This document shows positions 44,627-55,699 of a stretch of DNA of 64,000 nucleotides, piece after piece. The notes beneath the pieces are model-generated. The model did not search any database. It was given only the letters and a program-made list of their open reading frames with translations, and was not told the DNA's origin. The stretch covers positions 372,001 to 436,000 of the forward strand of contig NW_025899946.1 in NCBI RefSeq assembly GCF_022539505.1. The letters are read 5' to 3'. This DNA is from Lolium rigidum. Lineage: Eukaryota; Streptophyta; Magnoliopsida; Poales; Poaceae. Every line of letters starts with the position of its first letter. Within the stretch, counting starts at the first letter, position 1. A program made the position numbers and the translations under genes.

Positions 44627-47026
44627 ATGTCGGTTAGGGGATTAGCGCACAATAACTTGGTTATATTTGATGGCACAAATTATGATCTATGGAAAATTTA
44701 TGTGCTTAATATTTTGCGGCGTATGTCTCCGGACATGGAGCGATTTCTTGACATGGGTTTTTCTTCTCCTAAGGATCCTCAAAATTTATCTCTTGAGGAG
44801 GAGAAAAACTCTTGCCTCGATGCTCTTGCTTCTCATGTATTTTCCATTGTTGTGAGCAATGTAGTTACTTCGTCAATCATGCCTTTTGGGAGCTCTCATG
44901 AATTATGGACAAAGCTTCAAGACAAATATGATGTGTCCAATATTATTAAGGATGATTGTATTGCTTCCACTTCCGGCCGTGATGAGTTCTCATCTTCATC
45001 CACTTCACCAAAGTGTGTCAAGACACAAGGTAATGATATGGTGAGTGGTGATGAAAATTGCAATGTTGATATTGAGCTTTCTATTGATGATTCGTCATCT
45101 CTATCTCATTGCAATGTTTCATCTACGGACTCAAACACATCTAGCACTAGAAATGATTTACATGCTTGTGTTGATAGTCCTTGCATATCATGTGTAAGTT
45201 GCTTGAAAAAATCTAATGATGATATGCTTGCATTGTCTTGTGGCCATGATAAAAATGATTCTATTTCCTCTAGTTGTTGTGTGTCTAACAATGTAGAGGA
45301 AACCAAAGATTCTATTGGTCAAGACAAGATCTTGAAAGGAACCTCAAGTAACTCCTCATCTTTATCTCACGGTCCTCATATATGTCTTATGGCCAAGGGT
45401 TCCACGGTACCTCCTACCATGGAACCTAATATGTCTCGTGGTGATAAGGATGAGGATGAATATGAAGAAGAAGATTGGGTTGTCTCTCTACGCGATAAGG
45501 GTAAGAGCGTATTCAAGGTTATTTGCAAAGATAAAATTGCTAGCACTCACTTCTTTGAAATCTTGACTACCGCTATTGAGAGCCAAAAACTTATTTGGAT
45601 GCATGAGAACACCATTGATAAAAAGGGTGCTCTTGAACGAGAGTATGCCAATGATGTAGCATCCCTAAAGAATGACCTTGAAGAAGAACAAGAGACCATA
45701 GCCTCTCTTGAAGAGCAACTTGAAACCCTTGAAGTGTCTCAAAATGAAATAGTTTCTAAACTCACTAAGGAAAGAGACCATGCTAAAGCTCAAGTAAAAA
45801 TGCTTAAAAAGGAAAATCCCAAAGTTGGTGTTGGTCATGATAAACTTATTAAGGATCTAGATGATCTAGACAAGGCCCACAAGGTCTTGGAGAGCGAACA
45901 CTCTATCCTCACCAAGTCCCATGAGCAACTTCAAGCTTCCTATTTAAAAGAGCATGCTATGTTACCCTCTCTTCTTAATATGTCTTGTGATGATGCTTGT
46001 GCTACTAACTCTACTTCTTGTGAAGCATTTATCTTGAAGGAGAATGTTGAGCTAAGGGCTCAACTTGAGTTGCTAACTAGAAATTATGGGAAATTGGAAG
46101 AAAATCATGGAAAGCTTTCTAGCTCCCATGAGGATCTTCTAGCTTCTCATGATAGGCTAAAGTTAGCTCATGAGGCTATCATATCAAAGGCAACACCTTG
46201 TGAGCCTCATGTGGATACTAGCACTACTACCCAAAATGCTATATTGCCATGTGCTAGTCCTAGTAATTCATCCACTCATAATATTGCTAAATCTTGTGAT
46301 GAATTATCCTCCTTGCCTTGTTGCTCTAACAATGAAGGTTCTACCTCCTCTAGTGCTTGTGTTGTTACTAACCATGTAGAGGAAATCAAAGAGCTCAAGG
46401 CCCAAGTCACTTCTTTGAAGACCGACTTGGTAAAGAGTCATGAAGGGAAATGCAAACTTGACACGATGTTAAGTGTGCAACAATCCCCCAATGACAAGAG
46501 TGGACTTGGATTCAAATCCAACAACAAGAAAAAGTCCAACAACAACAACAACAACAACAACAAGGGCCAAGTACAAGTCAAAGACCCGGCCAAGATTGTT
46601 TGCTTCAAGTGCAAAATTGAAGGGCACCATGTTAGATCTTGCCCTTTGAAGAAGAAGCAAAAAGGGAAGCGGCCTCAAGCTCAAACTCATATTCAACCTC
46701 AAGTTGAAGAAATGTCACTTCCCAAGAAGAATCAAGCCAATGCTCCCATTGTGGAGAAATCTAGTGAGAAGAAGGAGAAGAAAAGAACTTGCTACATATG
46801 CCGCGAGAAGGGCCACATCTCCTCCTTTTGCACTATTGGTACCTCATCCAACTCTATCACCGTTGATGATGTTTATTCTCTTCGTAAGGATGAGGATGGC
46901 AATGTGTTTGCCAAATTTGTTGGTGCTCAAAGTGGTGTCAAGAAAAGAACCATTTGGGTTGCCAAGCCTATTGTGACTAACCTCTTAGGACCCAACTTAG
47001 TTGGGGACCAACAATCCAAAACTTGA
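44627..47026 (+). CDS. Copia-type gag with two zinc knuckles, intact
   Basis: 799 codons, uninterrupted, from the first ATG after the primer-binding site (MSVRGLAHNNLVIFDG). The N-terminal 120 residues match the copia gag core (FDGTNYDLWKIYVLNIL, SSHELWTKLQDKYDV). A long Ser/Asn/Asp-rich region and a coiled-coil segment follow (about residues 330-560, with repeated Glu/Lys/Leu heptads). A poly-Asn run lies near residue 640. The two CX2CX4HX4C knuckles are CFKCKIEGHHVRSC and CYICREKGHISSFC. Gag binds and packages the RNA. The frame is open although the element has no pol, which suggests recent mobilisation in trans by an autonomous relative. Confidence 0.88.
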   Translation: MSVRGLAHNNLVIFDGTNYDLWKIYVLNILRRMSPDMERFLDMGFSSPKDPQNLSLEEEKNSCLDALASHVFSIVVSNVVTSSIMPFGSSHELWTKLQDKYDVSNIIKDDCIASTSGRDEFSSSSTSPKCVKTQGNDMVSGDENCNVDIELSIDDSSSLSHCNVSSTDSNTSSTRNDLHACVDSPCISCVSCLKKSNDDMLALSCGHDKNDSISSSCCVSNNVEETKDSIGQDKILKGTSSNSSSLSHGPHICLMAKGSTVPPTMEPNMSRGDKDEDEYEEEDWVVSLRDKGKSVFKVICKDKIASTHFFEILTTAIESQKLIWMHENTIDKKGALEREYANDVASLKNDLEEEQETIASLEEQLETLEVSQNEIVSKLTKERDHAKAQVKMLKKENPKVGVGHDKLIKDLDDLDKAHKVLESEHSILTKSHEQLQASYLKEHAMLPSLLNMSCDDACATNSTSCEAFILKENVELRAQLELLTRNYGKLEENHGKLSSSHEDLLASHDRLKLAHEAIISKATPCEPHVDTSTTTQNAILPCASPSNSSTHNIAKSCDELSSLPCCSNNEGSTSSSACVVTNHVEEIKELKAQVTSLKTDLVKSHEGKCKLDTMLSVQQSPNDKSGLGFKSNNKKKSNNNNNNNNKGQVQVKDPAKIVCFKCKIEGHHVRSCPLKKKQKGKRPQAQTHIQPQVEEMSLPKKNQANAPIVEKSSEKKEKKRTCYICREKGHISSFCTIGTSSNSITVDDVYSLRKDEDGNVFAKFVGAQSGVKKRTIWVAKPIVTNLLGPNLVGDQQSKT

Positions 47027-50000
47027 TCAATAGGTGCTTGTTGGAGGGCATTGGAGACTTGGCTACATCATGAAGAATTAAGGGATCTTCATCATTTATA
47101 TTATCTCAAGCCAAGTCTTTTGGTTATCTTACTTCTATCATACACCCAATGTTCCTCCTTGCGGTAACATGTGCTCAACTCATTTATATTGAAAGTTACT
47201 CGCCCCTTTGCATGTGTTAGTTTTGTTCCTAACATGTGTTTGTATATGTTGTGCATCCTACTTATTTTTCTTGAGAAATCAAGTCTATGTATGTTAGGTT
47301 GCACACCATGTATTTGTGCTTGTGTTGAAGCCTCTTTGCATCTTGTTGTATCTTATATGGCTCTTATGAGAGATTAATGGACTATAACATTTTGGGGGAG
47401 TGATATGCCTTTAGGAATTTCACAATCCTAACAATGTGTGTACATGAGGAATATCACTTAGAATTGATATTGCAAGATTATCTAGTCTCTATGTGGTATG
47501 TCATCTTCATGAGAAATTCAAATTCTAATGTCCATTAATATCTCTAGTTGGATCTTATTTGCCTCTTGTGAAAATAAATTCCTTATCACATTATGGGGGA
47601 GTAATAAGCTTTGTGCATATTACAAGCCTAGGAAATGTGAACATTTGAGGTTGTGTCACATAGAATTGATATTGTAAATTGTCTCTCATATGTGACATGT
47701 TTTCTCAAACAAGTTCCAATTTGCTTAAATGGCTTCATTGCTAATATCTTTGTGGATCTTTTTTGTGAAAGTTTTTCTTGGCATGGTTTTTCACAATGTG
47801 TCCCTCAATACATTTTTGGAAAACCATGTGCTTCAAGTCATACTATTAATTGCTTTGCATGTTGGTATGAATGCTATTAATTGCTTTGCATGTTGGTATG
47901 AATACTATTAATTGCTTTGCATGTTGGTATGAATACTATTAATTGATTTGCATGTTGGTATGACTAATTGAAGCTATCAAGAAACTCTCTTTGCATGATG
48001 GTTAACTCTTATCTTTTACCATATGCTTTATTTGGTGTAAAAATGATCTTACATATACTTACAAACTACCACCGGAAAATATTTCCTAATACCTCTTGTC
48101 CTAGGACAATTGGCAATCTATTATTGGGTAGAAATTTATTGATCATATTTACATTGGCTCTTGTGTTTAAATTGTCTTATTTATTGCCATGAATGTGTTG
48201 TGCTTTGACTCCCATGTGTCTTCCTTGCATCTTATGGATCTAATTTGTCTATTCAAACTTTCTTAGCATTTTAGTAGATTTAGGTAGCGTGATGATCCTA
48301 GTTGTGTGCATTTAGTATTCATATGCAAAATCCTAGATAATGCACTAATCTTGGGGGAGCTCTCCTATGTTTGTTAGAATGCTTAACATCTCTTGATCTT
48401 TATAAAAAATTTGGTTTTGGGAGTCATAAATTTTCTTTTTGGTACTTTGTGCCATCATAAAAAGTGTCGAGGGTTTGGTTTATTTGTTTGAACCTTGCTC
48501 TCTTGGGAGTTGGTTATCTCATTCCATTGTGTTTAGGCTTAATTAGCTTCTTATTATGAGATAAGTCTTTAGAGTAAATCTTGTGTTGATGTGATTCTTT
48601 GATATAATTTGGGCAACCATTGTCTCTTGATTTATTTTGTGTTTTGTCCAAATTGTATCTTCCTTTGGTTCTTGAAAGTATTGTGCATGCATATTTAATA
48701 TATGTATATCTTATGGCATGTGTTACTTTCTTTGATCCAATATATAGGGTAAACTCCATCAAATCCTAATTTGATTAAGATGTGCATGAAATTCAATTTC
48801 ATATCTATATGCACATAGTATTGTGGAGTTCGTCCTATATGTTGTAGTGTGTCTAACTACTTCGGACCCAATTAGTTTGGGGACCATTTTGTACTTACCT
48901 TTGTGTTAGGTACAATGGATATGCATTGGATGCTTGTCTCTCTCTTGGAAAGAAGTGGTGACTCAATGGTAACTTGAGGCAAGCTAGGATGGTCAACGAA
49001 CACATATCTACTACATCCACACCAATGCTATCTCGGTAACAAGTATCTTCTCATGCATACTTTTCTTGTATCCAACCTTATGGTTGCATCTTGGCATGAA
49101 TCTCTTGATTTGCAAATGTTGTGCTTCTTGCAAAAGTCTTAATGAAACCTCTTTATTGTGAATGTGAGTAATTTGAGATGAGTGCATTTGTTGGGAAGTT
49201 TTTTAAATCATGCTCATGATTCATCCATCCCAACTATGCCTATCTAGCAATTTTGCTGCATATCAATTCCTCAAGGCTCTCACATGTGCAATATAGATGA
49301 AAGTGCAAATTTAGTTACTTCTTTTGGTATCCCCGTTTGTGATACTTGTTACCTTTCTCAAATGCATCCCAACTATCTTCTATCCCTTGTTGATATTTGT
49401 GATGTATTTTAGTTGTTTGTGGTTGAAGTTCATGAATGTACAATAAGATAAAATTGAGCCTTTGGCCATGCTATTAAGCAAAAATTCTTATTGGTATATT
49501 GCATGACTTCGTCTTGGATATCATACTATTTTTCTTGTGTATCTATTTTATGTGTGCATGTTTCTTTGTGGATAAATATCTTTGTGATATTGCCCACTTA
49601 GAGAAACTTATACACATAAGAGATGATACATCTCCTTTTGATATCTTATTTATTTATTGCGTGTTGATTGGTCATGCTAAGCAATATAATTCATTGAAGA
49701 CTATGATGATGCTTTTTGCTCATCCTTGTAATAGTCTTATAATATGCTTTATCATGCCTTTCACATATCCTCTTGGTTGAGCCTTTTTATTATGGTGCCT
49801 CTTACTTGTTGCTCAACTATTTGTTTGTTGCAAGTGTTAAGCTTATTTCTCTATCTATGATCTATTCCAAATGTTTGTGTTTTAAATGGTAATGAGGGAG
49901 TGAGGATTCCATGTTATGCATATTGTATTCAAATACAACATTTTAATTTATGCATGTACCTTGGGGAGCTTCCTCATTTAATTTAGAGCACTATCTTTTG

Positions 50001-50685
50001 GTGATCATTAGAGTTTGATTCACTTGGTATGATATTATGGGAGTGATGATTCCATGTTTGTGCACTTTATACTCCAATGCAAATTGTCTTGTTTTGTGCA
50101 CAAACCTTGGGGAGCTTCCTCATATTATTTAGAGCATTCTTCTTGATCTTATCATAATATCTATCTTTCTTTTGGTATCTTCTTTGTGGTTCATTTGGTT
50201 GCTTGCTTCATTTGTTGAAGCTTCTTGACTTTGTTATCTTTTTGCAATCTTTGATCCTATCTATGGTGTGATTCCTTCCGAATATTCGTAATTGGATATG
50301 TGCATTTGATTCCACTCAAATTATGAGAAATGCACACGCTATGGAGGAACTCTCACTATATTGGCCTTCTAAATTTTTCACCCATTTCGGCAATTGGTGC
50401 CAATGGGGGAGAAGTTTGGAGGGTTTAAGGGAATTTGGTTATGTCTTTGCTTTGTGCTTAAGCATGTGCCTTTATTGCATTGCATCTTGTTGCTTTGCAT
50501 AGTTGAATAGTTAGAGGAAACTCCACTAGGCTTTGAATGCCAATATATGCAATGAAAGTCAAGATCATTCACACATGCATATATTATGGGGGAGTTTGCT
50601 CTATATATTCAACTTGTTTGTTACATCAATTCCTTATATAAACCCTCTCAAAGAGATTGTCATCAATTACCAAAATGGGGGAGAT
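47027..50685 (+). other. Long non-coding 3' internal region of the gag-only element
   Basis: 3.6 kb of AT-rich sequence with no ORF that resembles protease, integrase or polymerase. It contains recurrent TTGGGGAGCT- or ATGGGGGAG-type purine tracts (for example near 47392, 47594, 48353, 49961, 50102, 50585) and a 31-bp tandem repeat at 47849-47968. It replaces the pol gene expected here. Confidence 0.75.
47849..47968 (+). repeat. 31-bp tandem repeat, four copies
   Basis: Units starting ATTGCTTTGCATGTTGG begin at 47849, 47880, 47911 and 47942. The last one is diverged (ATTGATTTG) and incomplete. Confidence 0.93.
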
Positions 50686-53237
50686 TGAAAGTGCATGGAG
50701 CCCCCATGTGTGGTTTTGGTAATTAATGACAATCCCTATGGACTAATGTTTGCATTGAGTTATATTTGTAGGAGTTGTCCATAGGCAATTCTTGAACCAT
50801 ATGTTGGCTTCAAGGTTGCAATAAGAAGAAATTGATGAAGGATATCAAGTGTCAAGTATGTCTTGAAGATGAAGATGAAGTGAGCCCTCAAGTTACTTCA
50901 AGACATCAACATGATGAAGTATGAAGAAATGAAGTGCAAGTTCAAGATGAGCCATCTTGAAGAGATCCTTTGATTGAATCTTGCCATCCATATGGTGATC
51001 ATGGATATGTGAAGTTGCGCCGAAGAAGAAGCTCTCCCATGGTGGTTTATGGGGGAGCAATCTACAAGACTTCGTCAAGCAAGCACAAGCAAGAAAGGCG
51101 TTCCATCTTGTTGCGGTCAAGATCGTCATCATCGAGCTCAAGTGGAATGCGCAAGTATAAGGTTTTCTCTTGATAGGGTTTCTCTCTCACCGGTCTCATA
51201 GTGTAGTTGGAGACCGGTTTATAGTTTAGTTGCCGTACTATCAAGAGGGCTCTCGAGTGAGTAACTCGATCGTATCCTTCGGAGAGCTCAAACCTTTGCA
51301 TCCTTGCATCATCTTTCTTGGTTGTTATTTGTATCTTATCCATATGGTGTTTTAGAGCTTGTGCTTATTCTCATGACAAGTTCTAGTTCATCGAAAACGG
51401 ATTCCGCATGAATCACTTGTTGCGTTTTCGATATTGGAGTTTTTCTCGGTTTCTCGTATTGAGAGGTTTCACTCTAAAATACATAGAAAAACCTACCCCA
51501 CTTGTTCTTAAGCTTTTCACTCTTTGTGGGGTAGCTCTTGTCATCTTCTTTACAACAAAATTGGTTTCACCCAAATTCGAGTTTCCTAACTCAACTTGTT
51601 GCATTTTCAAGATTGGAGGTTTTACCGGTATGTCTTTTTTAGATAGGTCAAACCTTTCATCATTTGTTTCTATCCTAACTTACTGGACTATGATGGTTCC
51701 CTGCATGATCTTGTAGAGCTTGTTACTAGCTTTGAAACGAGCCCAAGATCATCAAAATCGGAGTCCGGATGCAAAAGTTATTCAAGTTTCCGTGAAGCCG
51801 TTTTTTGGCCGGAAGTTGGCCGGAAGTTCCGCCCCAAATGACCGGAAGTTCCGGTGGGCCGGAACTTCCGCCCTACTTCCGGTGAACTTCCGGAAATGAC
51901 GAATCTGCACGCAGAAAACATACCGGGAGCATTCCGGGGGCGCCCTACTTCACCCGGAAGTTGGCCGGAACTTCCGGGGGGCGGAAGTTCCGCCCCAAAT
52001 GACCGGAAGTTCCGGTTGTGATGAGTTTTGTGCATAACGGGCAGATTTCTCTTGCCCTATTTAAGGGGTCTTCTTCCCCAAAGTTTCCCAACCGTTTGAG
52101 CTCGTTTTTGCCTCCATTGTTGACCTTCTTTGAGCTTGCTATCTCCCTCTCCCTCCCATGAATCTTGCATCTATTTGAGAGAAAGATAGAGGAGATCTAG
52201 ATCTACATCTTCACCAATCAAATCCCTCTCTTTGTGAGGGGAATCCACTAGATCTAGATCTTGGAGAAATTTGGTGTTCCTCCTCCTATTTGTTCTTCCT
52301 CTCTTATTCCCCCAATAGCTTTTGTAGCTTTGTTGGAATTTGAGAGAGAAGGACTTGAGCATCTTTGTGGTGTTCTTGCCATTGCATTTGGTGCATCGGT
52401 TTGAGTTCTCCACGGTGATTCGTGGTGGTGAAAGCAAGAAGGTTGTTACTCTTGGGTTCTTGGAACCCTAGACGGATTCTAGGCCTTTGTGGCATCTTAG
52501 TGGTGTTCTTGGGGACTCCAATTAAGTTGTGGAGAATCTTCAAGGGCAAGGCCTTTGTGGCATCTTTGTGGTGTTCTTGGGGACTCCAATTAAGTTGTGG
52601 AGAATCTTCAAGGGCAAGGCCTTTGTGGCATCTTTGTGGTGTTCTTGGGGACTCCAATTAAGTTGTGGAGAATCTTCAAGGGCAAGGCCTTTGTGGCAAT
52701 TTGTTGGGAGCCTCCAATTAAGTTGTGGAGATAGCCCCAAGCTTTGTGCGGGTTCGGTGACCTTCCTAAGGTCCCATAGTGGATCGAGGACATCCCTTTT
52801 GGTGGGAATTCTCGAGGAGAATACGGTGGCCCTCGTGCATTTGGAGTGACTTGTCCTCCACACCGCTCCAACGGAGAGTAGCACTCGCAAGAGTGTGAAC
52901 TTCGGGCTACATCGTTGTCTCCGCGTCACTTCGGTTATTCCTATACCCGAGCTCTTTACTTATGCACTTTACTTTGTGATAGCCATCGTGCTTGAAGTTA
53001 TATATATATCGTGCTATCACATAAGTTGCTTGTCTTGCTTAGCATAAGTTGTTGGTACACATAGGTGAACCATTGCTTAGAATAAGTTGTTGGTGCACAT
53101 AGGTGAACCATAGTTTATAGGCTTTGGGCTTGACAAAGTAAACGCTAGTTTTATTCCGCATTTGTTAAGCCCATCTCGTAAAAGTTTTAAATCGCCTATT
53201 CACCCCCCCCCCTCTAGGCGACATCCGTGTCCTTTCA
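50686..53237 (+). repeat. 3' LTR of the SIRE/Maximus-like element
   Basis: 2552 bp, almost identical to 42021-44571, followed by ATATT (53238-53242). Confidence 0.95.
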
Positions 53238-53242
53238 ATATT

Positions 53243-53360
53243 CTCCTGCCTCGAGGCTATGCGATGCAACGTCACAGTGAGCTTCGCCAAACTCTCATGG
53301 ATGGCGCTCAATGTCGCCTCCGTCGTTGTCGTCGTCACCTCCATCTCTTCGGCAGGACCA
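53243..53360 (-). CDS. N-terminal segment of the split WDPG/synaptotagmin ORF
   Basis: The ATG at about 53360 (MEVTTTTTEATLSAIHESL) opens a frame of about 38 codons that runs into the retrotransposon insertion. When the element and one ATATT copy are removed, the frame continues into 42017-39621 without a stop, giving a protein of about 835 residues. The N-terminus is helical (ESLAKLTVTLHRIASRQE), like a gag coiled-coil start. The sequence just upstream has a primer-binding-like GGTATCAGAGC and an LTR-like end, so this is the start codon region of a retroelement. Confidence 0.6.
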
Positions 53361-53422
53361 GATCTGATGCGAAATTTTGTGGGGATTTTTTTTTTTGGGG
53401 GATTTTTGTGGAAGAAAACCTT

Positions 53423-53434
53423 GCTCTGATACCA
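53423..53434 (-). other. Primer-binding site of the interrupted minus-strand retroelement
   Basis: On the minus strand TGGTATCAGAGC follows a sequence ending GTGTGACAAT. An LTR ending in TGACA (plus-strand start at 53438, TGTCACACCCC) would fit. It precedes the gag-like ATG at 53360 by about 60 nt. Confidence 0.6.
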
Positions 53435-53437
53435 AAT

Positions 53438-53540
53438 TGTCACACCCCGCCCCCTTCCCGGTATGATTGCCGACCTGAGGCACGATCGACGGCTGAATTC
53501 CGGGAACAGAGAGAGAGATCAGAGAGAGATAGCGAGGAGA
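53438..53540 (-). repeat. Putative LTR end of the minus-strand retroelement
   Basis: The plus-strand sequence TGTCACACCCCGCCCCCTTC next to the primer-binding site is what the 3' end of an LTR would look like in reverse. It is cut at 53541 by a CACTA terminus. The remaining LTR may lie beyond 54590, where the minus strand has a TATA-like CTACAAAAGAG (about 54690). No second LTR was located near 39600, so the element is incomplete or its 3' end is decayed. Confidence 0.4.
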
Positions 53541-54600
53541 CACTGGTGGAAAAACAGGCTTCCGGGAAGCCCCATAAGTCGCGAAGGTAAAGGAACCGCG
53601 ACTAATGGGGTCTTTAGTCGCGGTTCGTGTGGCGAACCGCGACCAAAGGCCTGGGCCCAGGGCGCACGGTGGCCAGCCGGTGCACGTGGGGGGCTTTAGT
53701 CGCGGTTGGTCAGCCCAACCGCGACTAAAGGTGCCCGAAGGCCTTTAGTCGCGGTTGGCCGGGCCAACCGGGACTAAAGCCCCTCCCCTATATATACCCA
53801 TCCAGCAGCCAACACTTAGCCATTTGGAGCCATTCTCTTCACAAACTTCACAAGTGAGTGTTAGGTTTGCTTTTGGTTCCTCTTATGCACATAAGGTGTT
53901 TGATGAAATGCCCCAAGAGCATGAAACAAACATGATATGAAGTGTTGGAGTCACACTTGAGCTTTCTCATTTATTTTTTCCTCCTCGATCGCGGTTAGCA
54001 ACTTGAACCTTTGATGTGTCATTGATAAAATATGCATGTGTGTGTAGTTCATTGTTTAATTTATATTGTTTGTAGCTAGTTAGTTTAACAAATGCATGAT
54101 GGTTAATTATATATTTTATATTATAATAATGCAGATGAATCGGCAATGGATGTACGGTAACCGACTCTCCGGCGAGTTCGTTACGGGTTTGAAAGATTTC
54201 CTCGTAGTGGCTAATGCGAACAAGCAGGGGGGTTTTGTTATCTGTCCATGTGTTAAGTGTAAGAATCAGAAGGGTTACTCTTCCTCAAGAGATGTTCACA
54301 TGCACCTGCTTCGGCACGGTTTCATGCCAAGCTATAATTGTTGGACCAAGCATGGAGAAAGAGGGGTTATAATGGAAGAAGATGAAGAAGGGGATGATTT
54401 CAATGATGAAAGCTATCTTTCTCATTTCGGTGATACTTTCATGGAGGATGCTGAAGGTGAAGGGGAAGGTGAAGAAGAGGCACGTGATGATCCCGTTGAT
54501 GATCTTGGTCGGACCATTGCTGATGCACGGAGACGCTGCGAAACTGAAAAAGAGAGGGAGAATTAACCATCAACGGTTCAGAACGGTCTTTTTGAAGAGG
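53541..54600 (+). mobile_element. Truncated CACTA (En/Spm) transposon
   Basis: The left terminus CACTGGTGGAAAAACAGGC (53541) is followed by subterminal repeats of TTTAGTCGCGGTT and AACCGCGAC in both orientations (53560-53780), the hallmark of Triticeae CACTA elements. A 5'UTR-like stretch and the start of a transposase gene follow. The element stops before the catalytic transposase domain, and no right terminus was found. The right boundary is approximate. Confidence 0.8.
54135..54566 (+). pseudogene. N-terminal transposase-associated domain of a CACTA transposase, truncated
   Basis: 143 codons from an ATG directly after an AATAATGCAG acceptor-like site (MNRQWMYGNRLSGEFVTGL). The region FVICPCVKCKNQKGYSSSRD with its Cys residues and MHLLRHGFMPSYNCWTKHGE is the typical transposase-associated N-terminal domain of En/Spm TNP2 proteins. 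An acidic segment follows and the ORF ends early at 54566. A segment of about 36 bp starting GAAGAGGCACGTGATGATCC is repeated 120 bp downstream, outside the frame. The catalytic domain is missing. Confidence 0.75.
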
Positions 54601-55476
54601 CACGTGATGATCCCGTTGATGATCTTGGTTCTGTCCCTTTTCTTCAGACTTCTTCGATACCCTGACCGCTCGTCGTGCTCTCTTTTGTAGACACAAAGAC
54701 CAAGTCCACAATCTGTCCTGTAGGCCCATAACCCATATATTCCTGGCCCAAACATGTCCATGGGCGGGTGTTACAAACCAGCTGGTGCGACGGCGTGTAT
54801 TTTCCTGCTTGGGTGCAAGCCTCATTCCTGGACGATGGCGATGACGACAACGAGCTGGTGTGACGGCGTATAGTTTCCTGCTTGGATGAGATGGTTGAAA
54901 CAGCGATCCTAAACGATGATGATGATTGTGAGATTTATAGGGTTCCTAGACGTAATTGCCGTGAGCATTGCCAGCGCTTGAGATATAGGAGCACCAACTC
55001 GAAAATAGGAAAGGTATCTTCTCCTCCCATAGTCCCGGCCAGCATGATTGATGATGATACCGTACCATAATTACCGACAACAACGATATTTCTTTCCTTT
55101 TACGTGGATGGAGAATGGAATTACCACAAGTCAGGCGAATATTTCTTTCCTTTTGAGCGAGAGGGAAAAGAGGTTGAGACATTGACTGTCCGTGATTTTC
55201 GAGCGTTAATTGATTGGAGACATTAACTGTTCGTGATTTTTGGAAGGAGAATTAGTATATGTGCGCTCAGATGTAGATTGGACGCTCCACATGTGTGCAA
55301 AGTGTAAAGTGCAAAGTGCAAAGTGCAACATACCATCACCAAAGTATAGATGACAGATGATAGTATATTTTTGCTAATATAGCATGCCCATTATATTTCT
55401 ACTGTGGTAATATGATAGATGATAGATGATAGATGATAGATGCTAATATAGATGATAGATGCTATGATAGATGATA
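54601..55476. other. Unassigned sequence with minor repeats
   Basis: It contains two similar blocks with GGTGCGACGGCGTGTATTTTCC and GGTGTGACGGCGTATAGTTTCC (about 54783 and 54859). It also has a short open frame at 54885-55070 (MDEMVETAILNDDDD, unidentified) and simple repeats of AAAGTGC (about 55297-55328) and GATAGAT (about 55410-55475). It may include the far part of the LTR of the minus-strand retroelement. Confidence 0.4.
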
Positions 55477-55669
55477 CTCCATCTCTCACAGTTTATTAGG
55501 CGTGCGCGTTCCTCTAGATCGCAAATTTGATCAAGTTAGCAACTTAGCATTAGTTATATGTTATAAAAATTATATCGTTAGAAAGTTTAGATGTTCTATT
55601 TTCTAATGGTATAGGTTAAATTGGCGACCTAGAGATACAGAAAAGACTAGTAAACTAAGACGGAGAGAG
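55477..55669. mobile_element. Stowaway MITE
   Basis: 193 bp, left end CTCCATCTCTCACAGTTTAT. The right end (AGTAAACTAAGACGGAGAG) is its imperfect inverted repeat. It is flanked by TA (55475-55476 and 55670-55671). The AT-rich interior can fold back on itself. Confidence 0.82.
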
Positions 55670-55699
55670 TAGTATATTAAAGGTTTAACAACATTAAGC

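Larger units (their letters stand above)
42021..53237 (+). mobile_element. Young gag-only SIRE/Maximus-like copia retrotransposon
   Basis: Two LTRs of 2551 and 2552 bp (TGAAAGTGCATGG...GTGTCCTTTCA) are flanked by ATATT. Only about three differences were noticed between them: one G in a run, one T/A change (43589 region versus 52265 region), and the length of a C run. The insertion is therefore recent. The primer-binding site TGGTATCGGAGC (44574-44585) follows the 5' LTR, and the purine tract AAAATGGGGGAGA precedes the 3' LTR. Only gag is encoded; protease, integrase, reverse transcriptase and RNase H are absent. The long LTRs, primer site and gag type suggest the SIRE/Maximus lineage. It inserted into the minus-strand ORF described at 39621-42017. 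Confidence 0.93.
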
